NCBI GenBank assembly: GCA_963715995.1
Contig: OY970283.1
Location: 992,001-1,056,000, forward strand
DNA from: DATBDN01 sp963715995
Lineage (GTDB): Bacteria; Actinomycetota; Thermoleophilia; Solirubrobacterales; Thermoleophilaceae
Length of the DNA stretch: 64,000 nt
Reading direction: 5' to 3'
Shown here: in pieces, positions 30,273 through 39,050 of the stretch
How positions within the stretch are numbered: the first letter of the stretch is position 1
Layout: the number at the start of each line of letters is the position of its first letter
Notes under the pieces: model-generated
The model's input: only the letters and a program-made list of their open reading frames with translations
Told to the model about the DNA's origin: nothing
Databases searched by the model: none
Program-made: the position numbers and the translations under genes

Positions 30273-31454
30273 GTGGTCGACTTCACCCTCACTGACGAGC
30301 AGAAGGATCTGCGCGAGCTCGCGCACTCTTTCGCGGAGAAGGAAATCCGCCCCGTGGCCTGGGAGTACGACAAGGAAGGCACCTGGCCCGAGGAAGTCAT
30401 CAAGAAGGCCTGGGAAGTGGGTCTCATGAACACCCACATCCCCGAGGAGTACGGCGGCCCGGGTCTCGACAACATGACCGGCGCCCTCATCGAGGAGGAG
30501 ATCGGCTGGGGCTGTTCCGGCATCGCCACCTCGCTCAACTGCAACGGCCTGGCGTCGGCACCCCTGATGGTCGCCGCTTCCGAGGAGCTCAAGAAGAAGT
30601 ACCTCGGGATGCTCTGCGAGGAGCCCAAGCTCGCGTCGTTCTGCCTGACCGAGCCGGACGCAGGCTCCGACGTCTCGGGCATGAAGACGACCGCGGTGAA
30701 GAAGGGCAACCAGTGGGTCATCAACGGCTCCAAGTGCTTCATCACCAATGGTCAGTACGCGGACTGGTACACGGTCTACGCGAAGACCGACAAGGACGCC
30801 GGGCATCGAGGCATCTCGTGCTTCGTCGTCCCGCGTGAGTCAGACGGCATCTCCGTCGACAAGAAGGAGGACAAGCTCGGACAGCGCGCCTCCAACACGG
30901 CGACGATCTCGTTCTCCGACGTGGCCATCCCCGAGGACCACCTCGTCGGCGAGGAGAACCACGGCTTCCGCGTCGCCATGCAGACGCTCGACCGCACACG
31001 CCCCGGCGTCGCGGCAATGGCCGTCGGCATCGGCCGCGCGGCGTTCGAGTTCGCGACCGAATATTCGAAGGAGCGCGTGCAGTTCGGCGTGCCGATCGCG
31101 ATGCACCAGGCGATCCAGTTCATGATCGCCGACATGGCGACGAAGCTCCACGCGGCCCGTCTGATGACGTGGCACGCGGCGTTCCTGCTCGACAACGGCG
31201 AGCGCAACACGCTCGTCTCCTCGCACGCGAAGCGCTTTGCTGCGGACTCTGCGATGGAGATCACAACCGACGCCGTGCAGGTCTACGGCGGCTACGGCTT
31301 CATCAAGGAGTACCCGGTTGAGAAGCTGATGCGCGACGCGAAGATCATGCAGCTCTACGAGGGCACGTCGCAGATCCAGCGTCTCGTGATCGCCCGCGAG
31401 GTGCTGCTGCCCCGGCGGGTCGAGTCGAAGGAGCCGGCGGGCGCGGCCGCGTAA
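30273..31454 (+). CDS. Acyl-CoA dehydrogenase
   Basis: 393 residues, GTG start with AAGGAGC 5 nt upstream, unlike the leaderless neighbours. FAD enzyme for the first step of fatty-acid beta-oxidation. Family signatures: FCLTEPDAGSDVSGMKT (ACADs signature 1), NGSKCFITNGQYADWYTV, AMQTLDRTRPGVAAMAVGIGRAAFE, and QVYGGYGFIKEYPVEKLMRDAKIMQLYEGTSQIQR with the likely catalytic Glu at about 363. Chain-length specificity cannot be read from sequence. Confidence 0.93.
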   Translation: MVDFTLTDEQKDLRELAHSFAEKEIRPVAWEYDKEGTWPEEVIKKAWEVGLMNTHIPEEYGGPGLDNMTGALIEEEIGWGCSGIATSLNCNGLASAPLMVAASEELKKKYLGMLCEEPKLASFCLTEPDAGSDVSGMKTTAVKKGNQWVINGSKCFITNGQYADWYTVYAKTDKDAGHRGISCFVVPRESDGISVDKKEDKLGQRASNTATISFSDVAIPEDHLVGEENHGFRVAMQTLDRTRPGVAAMAVGIGRAAFEFATEYSKERVQFGVPIAMHQAIQFMIADMATKLHAARLMTWHAAFLLDNGERNTLVSSHAKRFAADSAMEITTDAVQVYGGYGFIKEYPVEKLMRDAKIMQLYEGTSQIQRLVIAREVLLPRRVESKEPAGAAA

Positions 31455-31593
31455 GGGCCGCGGGCGCGGTCGGGGTTGGGCTTCGGTTAGAAACTCACCC
31501 CACCAATCAGGCGGGTTTGAGATAAATACCTCAGACGTGGGGTAGACAGATCCTTTTGCGTGGGAGGGGGTCATTCGTGGACTCTCCCCCAAA

Positions 31594-31609
31594 CGCGAAA
31601 GGACTCGCG
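31594..31609 (+). promoter_or_regulatory. Shine-Dalgarno-in-loop hairpin before giant gene 1
   Basis: CGCGAAAGGACTCGCG forms a 5-bp stem whose loop AAGGAC is the ribosome-binding site; the last G is the first base of the GTG start. The identical 16 nt precede giant gene 2 (39035-39050). Confidence 0.55.
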
Positions 31610-34600
31610 TGCGTCACCACCGCAGCTACCCGGCCTCGGCCGTCATCGTCCTCTGCATGGTCGCCGCCTTCGCGCTCGGCACGAGCGCCAGCGGCACCGG
31701 CTCGACCGAGCCCTATGCGACCTACGAGGCGACGGTTGGCACGGACGCTCCGGCCACGCAGTACCGCTTCGACGAGGCAGCAGGCGCGACGACGCTCGGG
31801 GACTCGGCCGGCACCCGCACGGCGACCAACACCGCGATCACGCTCGGCGGCGCCGGGCCGTTCGGCGGCTCGAAGGCAGGCGCCTTCAACGGCACGAGCT
31901 CGATCGCCGCCATGCCTTCGACGCCGCTCGCGTCCGCGACCGCCTTCACCGCCGAGGCCTGGGTCAAGTGGGCGGGCGGCTCCACGAACCAGCACGTCTT
32001 CGACCTCGGCTCCTCGACGACGAGCTACATGTACCTGACACCGTCCTCGTCGGCGACAAACAGTCCGATGCGCTTCGAGATCAAGAGCGGGGCGACCGTC
32101 TTCGACCTCGACGCGACCAGGCTCGGCTCGAACGCCTGGCACTACCTCGCCGTCACTGAAGACGCCGGCGGCACGCTGCGGCTCTACCTCGACGGCGTCC
32201 AGGCCGCGACCAAGTCCTCGGTCACGCTCTCACCGCAGACGCTCGGTTCAACGACCGCCAACTGGCTCGGGCGCTCGCAGACTGCGACCGACCCGAAGTT
32301 CTCAGGCTCCGTCTCGAACGTCGCCTTCTACACCCAGGCGCTGACTGCCGCGCGCATCACGGCGCACTGGAACGCCGCCAACTTCCCGGTCAACACCGTG
32401 CTCCCAACGGTCTCCGGCACCACAACCGACGGCCAGAAGCTGACCGGTGCAACAGGCACCTGGAGCGGGCTCTCGCCGATCACCTACGCCTACCAGTGGC
32501 GCCGCTGCGACTCCGCAGGCTCCAATTGCGCGGTGATCGCCGGTGCGACCGCCACGACCTACACGCTCACGGGCGCAGACGTCGGCTCGAAGCTCGTGCT
32601 CGCTGTCACCGGGACCAACAGCGCCGGGGCCTCGACCGCGACCGCGGCTGCGACCGCTCTGGTCGCGGGCATCGCGCCGACGAACAGCCAGGTCCCGGCG
32701 ATCACCGGTACCGCAAGCGACGGCCAGACCCTGACCGCGAGCAAGGGCACCTGGTCCGGCTCCCAGCCGCTCAGCTACGCCTACCAGTGGCGCCGCTGCG
32801 ACTCGGCCGGCTCGAACTGTGCAGACATCACCGGTGCAAGCGCTGCGACGTATGTGATCACATCGGCCGACGTCGCCCACAAGCTGCTGGTGGTCGTGAC
32901 GGCTTCCAACTCGACCGGCTCCAAGCCTGCTAGCTCGCTTGCCACGAGCGCGGTCGCCGCGGTCGCACCGTCCAACACCGCCCTGCCCGTCATCTCAGGG
33001 ACCCCCAATGATGGCCAGACGCTGACCACCTCGAACGGCACCTGGGCCGGCGCGAGCCCGATCAGCTACGCCTACCAGTGGCAGCACTGCAACTCCGCCG
33101 GTTCGAGCTGCACCAACCTGAGCGGCGCCACCACGGCGACCTACGCGCTGGCCGCGGCCGACCTCGGCTTCACGATCCGCGCAGTCGTGACGGCGACCAA
33201 CTCGGTCACCCACACGAGCGCGACCTCGGCCCAGACGGCGCTCATCGTGACCGCGCCGCCGCAGAACACGGTCGCGCCGTCGATCTCCGGCACGGCGAGC
33301 GACGGCCAGACGCTGATCGCCAACAAGGGCAGCTGGTCGGGCTCGGCGCCGATCAGCTACGCCTACCAGTGGGACCGCTGCGACGGCGCGGGCCTCAGCT
33401 GTACTCACATCGCCGGAGCGACAGCGACGACCTATCTCCTCACGCCGTCCGACGACGGCAACGAGCTGCGTGTGATCGTGACGGCGACCAACTCGCGCGG
33501 AGCACTGCCGGCGACCAGCGCTGCCTCGAACGTCGTCACCCCCGCGAGCTCGGGTGCCTGCACGGACGTCTGGAACGGGCGCGCAGGCGACGCGCTGTGG
33601 ACAAGCGCCGGCAACTGGTCGGCGGGACGGGTGCCGAACAGCTCGGACCGGGCGTGCGCGGGGTCTGGGAGTTCGATCCACAGCACATCGACCGCGACCG
33701 CCGGCTCCGTCTCTTCCCAGGGCGTGCTCGACCTAGCGAGCGGCAACTTTGAGCTCACCGACGCGCAGACGCCGTCCTCGGTCCAAGATCTGACGCTCGC
33801 CGACAGCGGGGGTGCGGCGACGCTCAGGGGCGACGGCATCCTGACCGTGACGCACACGCTGCTCTGGAACGCAAACGGAGCGCTCCTAGGGCACGTCGTG
33901 CTCGCGGGCTCCGGCTCAGGAGTCTTGCAAATGGCGAGCGGCGCGACGGCATCGATGGACGGTGCTGGCAGTTTCACCAACAACGGAGACTTCACGGTCG
34001 CGGGAGGCACGCTGCAAGGAACCAACGGAGCGCTGATCACCAACAACGGGACGATGCACGTGAATTCTGAGGACGCGGGCTGCTGCCACGCCCCAGGGCT
34101 TTCCTTTGGCGGCTTTGGGTCGCTCCCGACGCTCGTCAATCACGGCACGCTCGGCAAGAGCGCCGGCACGGGCTCGACCGAGATCGACTTCGCGATCGAC
34201 AACGAGGGCACGGTCGACACGACCAGCGGCACGCTCGCCTTCGGCCAGGGAGGCTCCCACACCGGCTCGGGCGCGGGCAGCTGGATCGCCGAGCCCGGCG
34301 CCGCCAATTCGCTCGCCGGCAACCTCACCTTCGACCTCGGCTCGGCGGTGCAGATCTCGGGCGCGCTGCAGCTCTCGCAGTCGGTCACGGCGACCGACAT
34401 CCACGGCGTCGCGGCGCAGCTCGCGCTGACCGGCGGGACGCTCACGCTCACCGATGCGTCGAGCACCTCCGCGGTCCAGGACCTGACGCTCAGCGGCGGC
34501 CAGCTCACAGGCCCCGGCAGCCTGAGCGTCCAGCGCACGCTCAACTGGAACAGTGGTGGCGCCGTCAACGGTGGCCACCTGACGCTCGCCGCCTCCGGCA

Positions 34601-37600
34601 CCGGCACGATCGCCACGACCGACGCTCAGCCCGCCGTGCTCGACAGCGGCGGCAGCTTCACGAACACCGGCCAGCTGACGCTCACGAGCGGCCGCCTCCT
34701 AGGCGCGCTCGGAGCGCTGATCACAAACGACGGCACGATGCACGTCAACTCAGAGGGTGGCTGCTGCGCGGTGCACGGGATCTACTGGGACGGTCGCGGC
34801 GATCGCCCGACGCTCGTCAATCACGGCACGCTCGGCAAGAGCGCCGGCACGGGCTCGACCGAGATCGACTTCGCGATCGACAACGAGGGCACGGTCGACA
34901 CGACCAGCGGCACGCTCGCCTTCGGCCAGGGAGGCTCCCACACCGGCTCGGGCGCGGGCAGCTGGATCGCCGAGCCCGGCGCCGCCAATTCGCTCGCCGG
35001 CAACCTCACCTTCGACCTCGGCTCGGCGGTGCAGATCTCGGGCGCGCTGCAGCTCTCGCAGTCGGTCACGGCGACCGACATCCACGGCGTCGCGGCGCAG
35101 CTCGCGCTGACCGGCGGGACGCTCACGCTCACCGATGCGTCGAGCACCTCCGCGGTCCAGGACCTGACGCTCAGCGGCGGCCAGCTCACAGGCCCCGGCA
35201 GCCTGAGCGTCCAGCGCACGCTCAACTGGAACAGTGGTGGCGCCGTCAACGGCGGCCACCTGACGCTCGCCGCCTCCGGCACCGGCACGGTCACGACCAC
35301 CGACCCTGCCCTCGCCGGGATAGATTCCGGTGGCAGCTTCACCAACAACGGTGACTTCACGGTCGCGAGCGGCCGCCTCCAGGGGGCAAACGGCGCGCAG
35401 ATCACAAACAACGGGACCTTCCACGTCAACGCCGAGGGCGGCTGCTGCTCGGTGCACGGCCTTTCCTACGACGGCCGCGGCGCGCTCCCGACGCTGATCA
35501 ACCACGGCACGCTCGGCAAGAGCGCCGGCACGGGCTCGTCCGAGATCGACTTCGCGATCGACAACGAGTCGGGCGGCACCGTCGACGGCCAGTCGGGCGA
35601 GCTGCTCTTCAGAGGCGGCGGCGGGCAGGGCCACGCGGCCGGCGGCGCTTGGCAGGCTGAAGCCGGCGCGCGCGTCACGCTCGACGTCGGCGGCTACTAC
35701 CTCGGCCAGGCCACCGCGCTCTCGGGTCTCGGCACGATCGCGATCCGCGGCAGCGCGAGCGCCGGCGCCCTTACAGGCCACGGCAACCTCGAGCTCTCGA
35801 GCAACAACAACGGCCTTACCCTGACCGACACCCAGAACGCCTCGACCGTCGACACACTGACCCAGGCCGGCACGCTCAGCGGAGCCGCAACGCTGACGAT
35901 CACCAGCCACTTCGACTGGCAGGGTGGCAGCGAGTCCGGGAGCGGCACGACGGTCTTGGCAGCCGGTGCCACCGGCGCCTTCGATGCCAGCGGGGGCCGC
36001 TTCGTGAACGCCGTGCTCGACACGCGCACGCTGCGCAACCTCGGCACGCTCACCTTCGCCGATGGCTACCTGAACGCCAGCAACGGCGCGACGATCGACA
36101 ACCAGGGCACGCTGTTGCTGAACTCGGAGTCGCACGTCCAGGAGGCCGAGCTGCGCAACGTCGGCGGCACGACCCCGCAGCTGCGCAACAGCGGCACGGT
36201 GATCAAAGATGTCGGAACCGGAACAACAGAGGTCGATCTCCAGGCGTTCGGGCCTGGGCCGTACTACGAGCAGAGGGGCACGTTGCGGTTCGGCGGCTCA
36301 TGGAACTCGAATGCGCCTGCGGTGATCCCCGTCGACGGCACGCAACCGACGGTGACTGTCGAAACCTCGGATGGCCAGGATAATTACTACTCCAACGGTC
36401 AAAGCGATCTGTCCATCCCAGTGACGGCGACCGGGAGTATGGGGGTGGCGAGCGTGAAGCTGGTAGACGGCAACGGGCAGACACTCGCCGCTAGCAACCC
36501 CTCATGCCTCGGAGGCTGTCCGCAATCATTTGCTGCGAACTTGACAATTCCCGGGTCGATCGCGGCGGCGGGAGACGCGACCTTGACCTTGGTCGCCGGC
36601 AGTCCCGCTGGGCCGACGGAGAGTGAAACCATCGAGATCGCAAACGACGTGGAACCGCCCGATGCCGTAGCGGCAAACAGCTTGGACGCCACATTCGATC
36701 CCGACACGGCCGAGACTGATATGACCTGGACGGATGCCTCAGACTCGGGCGGGACAACTGCACCAGCCGGTGTCGCGGACTATGAGTACCGATACCAGCG
36801 TGGTGCTGGCGCCTGGTCGGGCTGGGACACGACCGTCGGGGCAGACGTCGCCTTCCCGAACTCGTTCAGTGGCGAAAGCATCAGCATCGAGGTTCGAGCG
36901 ATCGATCGTGCAGGCAACACCAGCGCGCCCACTTCGGGATATGACCTTGCGGCCCCAACGACGCTCACGACGGCCGACTCCGGCGCCGAGTCCGCCGGGG
37001 CGGACGACTCACCCGACACCACGGACTCCGACCTCTCGGCAGACCCCACAGCGAGCGCGTCATCTGTCAGTCCGCTTTGCATCGATGTGCCGAGCCCCTG
37101 CGGCAGCTACAACGGACGAGCGGCCGCCGCCTACGCTGGCTATTGGGTACGGGCGGACGGGGCCCGTATGGTGGTTGACTCGCAGGGCCGTGGCCGTACC
37201 TGGAATCAGCTATTCAACAATTACGGCTGGGACGACTGCACTAACTTCGCTAGCCAGGCTCTATGGAGTGCCGGAATGGACTACATGCGGACCGATCCCT
37301 TGCCTGGGCAGACAAGGCCGCTCAATGGCCCGACCCTGACTTCGTCGGAGGTCGGCGGATATGCGCATCACGGCACCGGCTCGTGGTGGTCAGTCACATG
37401 GATGGGGCCGATCGGCGTTGCCCGCCTGCACGACGACACCGAGTCCTGGAGGTTGGCCCCGAAGCTCTACGCACATCTAACTGAGGACTATGGACTGGCG
37501 CGCGTCCTTTCCCCAGCGGGGCATAGTCCCGAAACGCCGAAGGCCGGGGATCTCGTTTTCTACAAACAGCATGGTGTGGATGGAGCCTGGGATCACGTTG

Positions 37601-37767
37601 ACATCGTCTACCAGGTCCGCAAGAACGTGATCTGGCTAGTTCAGCACTCGCCATCGCGTTTCAAGATCTTCTCAATCGCCAACCTGAGCAAGAAACACGG
37701 GCAGCTTGGTACCGACTGGACGTATCAATTCGTCAGACCACGTCATGCAGCAGCGAACATCCAGTAG
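31609..37767 (+). CDS. Giant modular exoprotein 1: LamG, Ig-like repeats, C-terminal amidase
   Basis: 2052 residues. Signal peptide VRHHRSYPASAVIVLCMVAA to TSAS. A LamG/concanavalin-like domain at about 40-260 (FDEAAGATTLGDSAG, FTAEAWVKWAG, WHYLAVTEDAGGTLRLYLDG). Four Ig-like repeats at about 262-630 with YAYQWRRCDSAGSNC cores. A beta-rich repeat region at about 640-1520 includes two almost identical 227-residue units. A linker at about 1520-1690 contains VIKDVGTGTTEVDL, followed by a fibronectin-like segment and a Thr/Ser/Asp-rich stretch. The C-terminal domain at about 1825-2045 resembles the Amidase_6/CHAP class, with YNGRAAAAYAGYW, WDDCTNFASQALWSAG (C1877) and GAWDHVDIVYQV (H1996). It is expected to be exported and to cut peptidoglycan or a similar amide. 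The small gene at 37777 follows after 9 bp. Confidence 0.85.
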   Translation: MRHHRSYPASAVIVLCMVAAFALGTSASGTGSTEPYATYEATVGTDAPATQYRFDEAAGATTLGDSAGTRTATNTAITLGGAGPFGGSKAGAFNGTSSIAAMPSTPLASATAFTAEAWVKWAGGSTNQHVFDLGSSTTSYMYLTPSSSATNSPMRFEIKSGATVFDLDATRLGSNAWHYLAVTEDAGGTLRLYLDGVQAATKSSVTLSPQTLGSTTANWLGRSQTATDPKFSGSVSNVAFYTQALTAARITAHWNAANFPVNTVLPTVSGTTTDGQKLTGATGTWSGLSPITYAYQWRRCDSAGSNCAVIAGATATTYTLTGADVGSKLVLAVTGTNSAGASTATAAATALVAGIAPTNSQVPAITGTASDGQTLTASKGTWSGSQPLSYAYQWRRCDSAGSNCADITGASAATYVITSADVAHKLLVVVTASNSTGSKPASSLATSAVAAVAPSNTALPVISGTPNDGQTLTTSNGTWAGASPISYAYQWQHCNSAGSSCTNLSGATTATYALAAADLGFTIRAVVTATNSVTHTSATSAQTALIVTAPPQNTVAPSISGTASDGQTLIANKGSWSGSAPISYAYQWDRCDGAGLSCTHIAGATATTYLLTPSDDGNELRVIVTATNSRGALPATSAASNVVTPASSGACTDVWNGRAGDALWTSAGNWSAGRVPNSSDRACAGSGSSIHSTSTATAGSVSSQGVLDLASGNFELTDAQTPSSVQDLTLADSGGAATLRGDGILTVTHTLLWNANGALLGHVVLAGSGSGVLQMASGATASMDGAGSFTNNGDFTVAGGTLQGTNGALITNNGTMHVNSEDAGCCHAPGLSFGGFGSLPTLVNHGTLGKSAGTGSTEIDFAIDNEGTVDTTSGTLAFGQGGSHTGSGAGSWIAEPGAANSLAGNLTFDLGSAVQISGALQLSQSVTATDIHGVAAQLALTGGTLTLTDASSTSAVQDLTLSGGQLTGPGSLSVQRTLNWNSGGAVNGGHLTLAASGTGTIATTDAQPAVLDSGGSFTNTGQLTLTSGRLLGALGALITNDGTMHVNSEGGCCAVHGIYWDGRGDRPTLVNHGTLGKSAGTGSTEIDFAIDNEGTVDTTSGTLAFGQGGSHTGSGAGSWIAEPGAANSLAGNLTFDLGSAVQISGALQLSQSVTATDIHGVAAQLALTGGTLTLTDASSTSAVQDLTLSGGQLTGPGSLSVQRTLNWNSGGAVNGGHLTLAASGTGTVTTTDPALAGIDSGGSFTNNGDFTVASGRLQGANGAQITNNGTFHVNAEGGCCSVHGLSYDGRGALPTLINHGTLGKSAGTGSSEIDFAIDNESGGTVDGQSGELLFRGGGGQGHAAGGAWQAEAGARVTLDVGGYYLGQATALSGLGTIAIRGSASAGALTGHGNLELSSNNNGLTLTDTQNASTVDTLTQAGTLSGAATLTITSHFDWQGGSESGSGTTVLAAGATGAFDASGGRFVNAVLDTRTLRNLGTLTFADGYLNASNGATIDNQGTLLLNSESHVQEAELRNVGGTTPQLRNSGTVIKDVGTGTTEVDLQAFGPGPYYEQRGTLRFGGSWNSNAPAVIPVDGTQPTVTVETSDGQDNYYSNGQSDLSIPVTATGSMGVASVKLVDGNGQTLAASNPSCLGGCPQSFAANLTIPGSIAAAGDATLTLVAGSPAGPTESETIEIANDVEPPDAVAANSLDATFDPDTAETDMTWTDASDSGGTTAPAGVADYEYRYQRGAGAWSGWDTTVGADVAFPNSFSGESISIEVRAIDRAGNTSAPTSGYDLAAPTTLTTADSGAESAGADDSPDTTDSDLSADPTASASSVSPLCIDVPSPCGSYNGRAAAAYAGYWVRADGARMVVDSQGRGRTWNQLFNNYGWDDCTNFASQALWSAGMDYMRTDPLPGQTRPLNGPTLTSSEVGGYAHHGTGSWWSVTWMGPIGVARLHDDTESWRLAPKLYAHLTEDYGLARVLSPAGHSPETPKAGDLVFYKQHGVDGAWDHVDIVYQVRKNVIWLVQHSPSRFKIFSIANLSKKHGQLGTDWTYQFVRPRHAAANIQ
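34125..34608 (+). repeat. 484-bp internal direct repeat, copy A
   Basis: Matches 34806-35289 at an offset of 681 bp (227 codons, in frame), with one difference seen (34572 T versus 35253 C). It encodes one beta-rich repeat of giant exoprotein 1. Confidence 0.9.
34806..35289 (+). repeat. 484-bp internal direct repeat, copy B
   Basis: Second copy of 34125-34608. It runs into the 236-bp block shared with giant gene 2. Confidence 0.9.
35272..35507 (+). repeat. 236-bp block shared with giant gene 2 (copy in gene 1)
   Basis: Matches 41351-41586 with four mismatches seen, far above the similarity of the surrounding paralogous sequence. It ends at the GCGCG.TCCCGACGCTGATCAACC-type junction also used by the truncated third copy. 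Confidence 0.9.
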
Positions 37768-37776
37768 GGACCACGC

Positions 37777-38196
37777 ATGACTCGCCCCCCGATCAGCGTC
37801 ACCCTGCTGGCTGTGAGCGTCGCAGTTGTCGGTCTCGTGCTCGGTCTTCACCTCTACCCGCGGACCGGCGCAGACCGCATTCGGCACCTCGCCCCCTTCG
37901 CACCAGATTGCCCCGTCTCGGTAAGCAAGCCGTCTCCAGATCCCGTCGCGCAGCGCTGGACTACGGCGTCGGAAACCGACGATATTGGTTGCAGCGTTGA
38001 CCTCGGCTTCTACTACGCGCGATTCCCCAGTCACTCGGCTCTCCTCGCAGCTGTATCGCACGCACGACCGGATGGGCGGTACTGCGCGGGGGATACTGAG
38101 ATCGTCGTGGACATCGACTTCGGACACGACTTCAACGTGTTGTGCGCCCGACTCGGCTGGAGGCTTGAGAAACCGGAGGATCCTCGCAAGCAATAG
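37777..38196 (+). CDS. Small membrane-anchored exported protein after giant gene 1
   Basis: 139 residues, 9 bp after the giant gene stop, with a TAGGGA hexamer overlapping that stop 6 nt upstream. An N-terminal helix (ISVTLLAVSVAVVGLVLGLH) anchors an outside domain with four cysteines (CPVSV, IGCSVDL, YCAGDTEIV, VLCARLG). Paralogue of the orphan gene at 27257. Its position after a predicted wall hydrolase and its topology would fit a protective (immunity-type) protein, but nothing in the sequence proves that. Confidence 0.6.
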   Translation: MTRPPISVTLLAVSVAVVGLVLGLHLYPRTGADRIRHLAPFAPDCPVSVSKPSPDPVAQRWTTASETDDIGCSVDLGFYYARFPSHSALLAAVSHARPDGRYCAGDTEIVVDIDFGHDFNVLCARLGWRLEKPEDPRKQ

Positions 38197-38381
38197 GTGT
38201 TTCCCGCGGCGCGAAGTGCACCGCCCCGACGATCCGTTGAAGTCGGCCTCGTCATTACGTGGTTGATTGGGGCATCGCCTTACGGATGGCGCTCTGGCAG
38301 CGCTGGACCGGACCGATGCCATTGGAGCGCAGCTGCAGCGGCCCAGTGCGCCGGGGTCAGCAACCCGCATGGAACTGGCAC

Positions 38382-38473
38382 GGAGGGGGTGCCGGAGTGC
38401 CTGAACGGGGCGGTCCTCGAAAACCGTTGTACGGGTAACCCCTGTACCGAGGGTTCGAATCCCTCCCCCTCCG
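38382..38473 (+). tRNA. tRNA-Ser (anticodon CGA)
   Basis: Class II tRNA with a long variable arm (TTGTACGGGTAACCCCTGTA region). Acceptor stem GGAGGGG/CCCCTCC, discriminator G, T arm GAGGG-TTCGAAT-CCCTC, and anticodon loop containing CTCGAAA. CCA is not encoded. By eye the anticodon loop has 8 nt (CCTCGAAA between GCGGT and ACCGT), and there is one extra base between acceptor and D stem compared with E. coli tRNA-Ser(CGA). The flanking 38197-38381 holds no gene. Confidence 0.88.
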
Positions 38474-39034
38474 CTGATAGACCGGAATTACCAGTCGTAG
38501 AGCACCCTTGGCGGTCTCTCGCGGCCGAAGGGTCGCCCGGCTCGGTCGTCCACCGCTCGGCCCCTCTGGAGCCCCCTGCGCTGCATTCCATTGCAGCGCA
38601 ATTGCAGCGCAGTGGATGCGCGTGCGGCGGGTCACTGCGTTACGTTCGGCGAACGCTTAGGGCGCGTCGAACTCGTCAACACGGCGGTCTGCGTGCGCCC
38701 GTCGTGGTGCGCGCGTCCTTCGGTTCCTGTCGCCGTCCGCCGAGGTGCGACTTAGGCGAACGAGCAGGCGACGCGAGAGCGAGCGGTTGGAAACCACCTT
38801 GACTCGACGAGTGCCGAGGCGAAATGCTTCGCGCAACCGCGTACGCTCGCGTGCGCGCTCATCCTGAACGCGACCCTGAACGCACACTCCGGGGCAGGCC
38901 GAATCTACTCCGACCGCCTCGGCTCGACCCATTGAGTACCGAAGGCCTTTCCCACAGGCCACAGCCGTCCCCCAAACTGGGGACCGGCGAAATCCCCGCT
39001 CGAGGTACAGGGTGGGCAGCGGACTCCCTGCCAC
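38474..39034. other. Non-coding spacer between tRNA-Ser and giant gene 2
   Basis: About 560 bp without a credible gene. It contains two adjacent copies of TTGCAGCGCA (38591-38600 and 38602-38611). Open frames here are out-of-phase and lack start signals. No integrase or attachment-site duplication of the tRNA 3' end was found. Confidence 0.5.
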
Positions 39035-39050
39035 CGCGAAAGGACTCGCG
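39035..39050 (+). promoter_or_regulatory. Shine-Dalgarno-in-loop hairpin before giant gene 2
   Basis: Same CGCGAAAGGACTCGCG hairpin as at 31594-31609, again ending on the G of the GTG start, while sequence upstream has diverged. That conservation suggests a role in translation control. Confidence 0.55.

Noticed and set aside
34125..35289. Insertion sequence inside giant gene 1
   Set aside because: The near-identical copies are in frame, encode the same repeat domain and have no terminal inverted repeats or transposase.
38280..38635. Minus-strand frames with GRDSNPR- and QRFSRTAP-like peptides
   Set aside because: They are antisense readings of the tRNA-Ser gene, a well-known source of spurious protein predictions.
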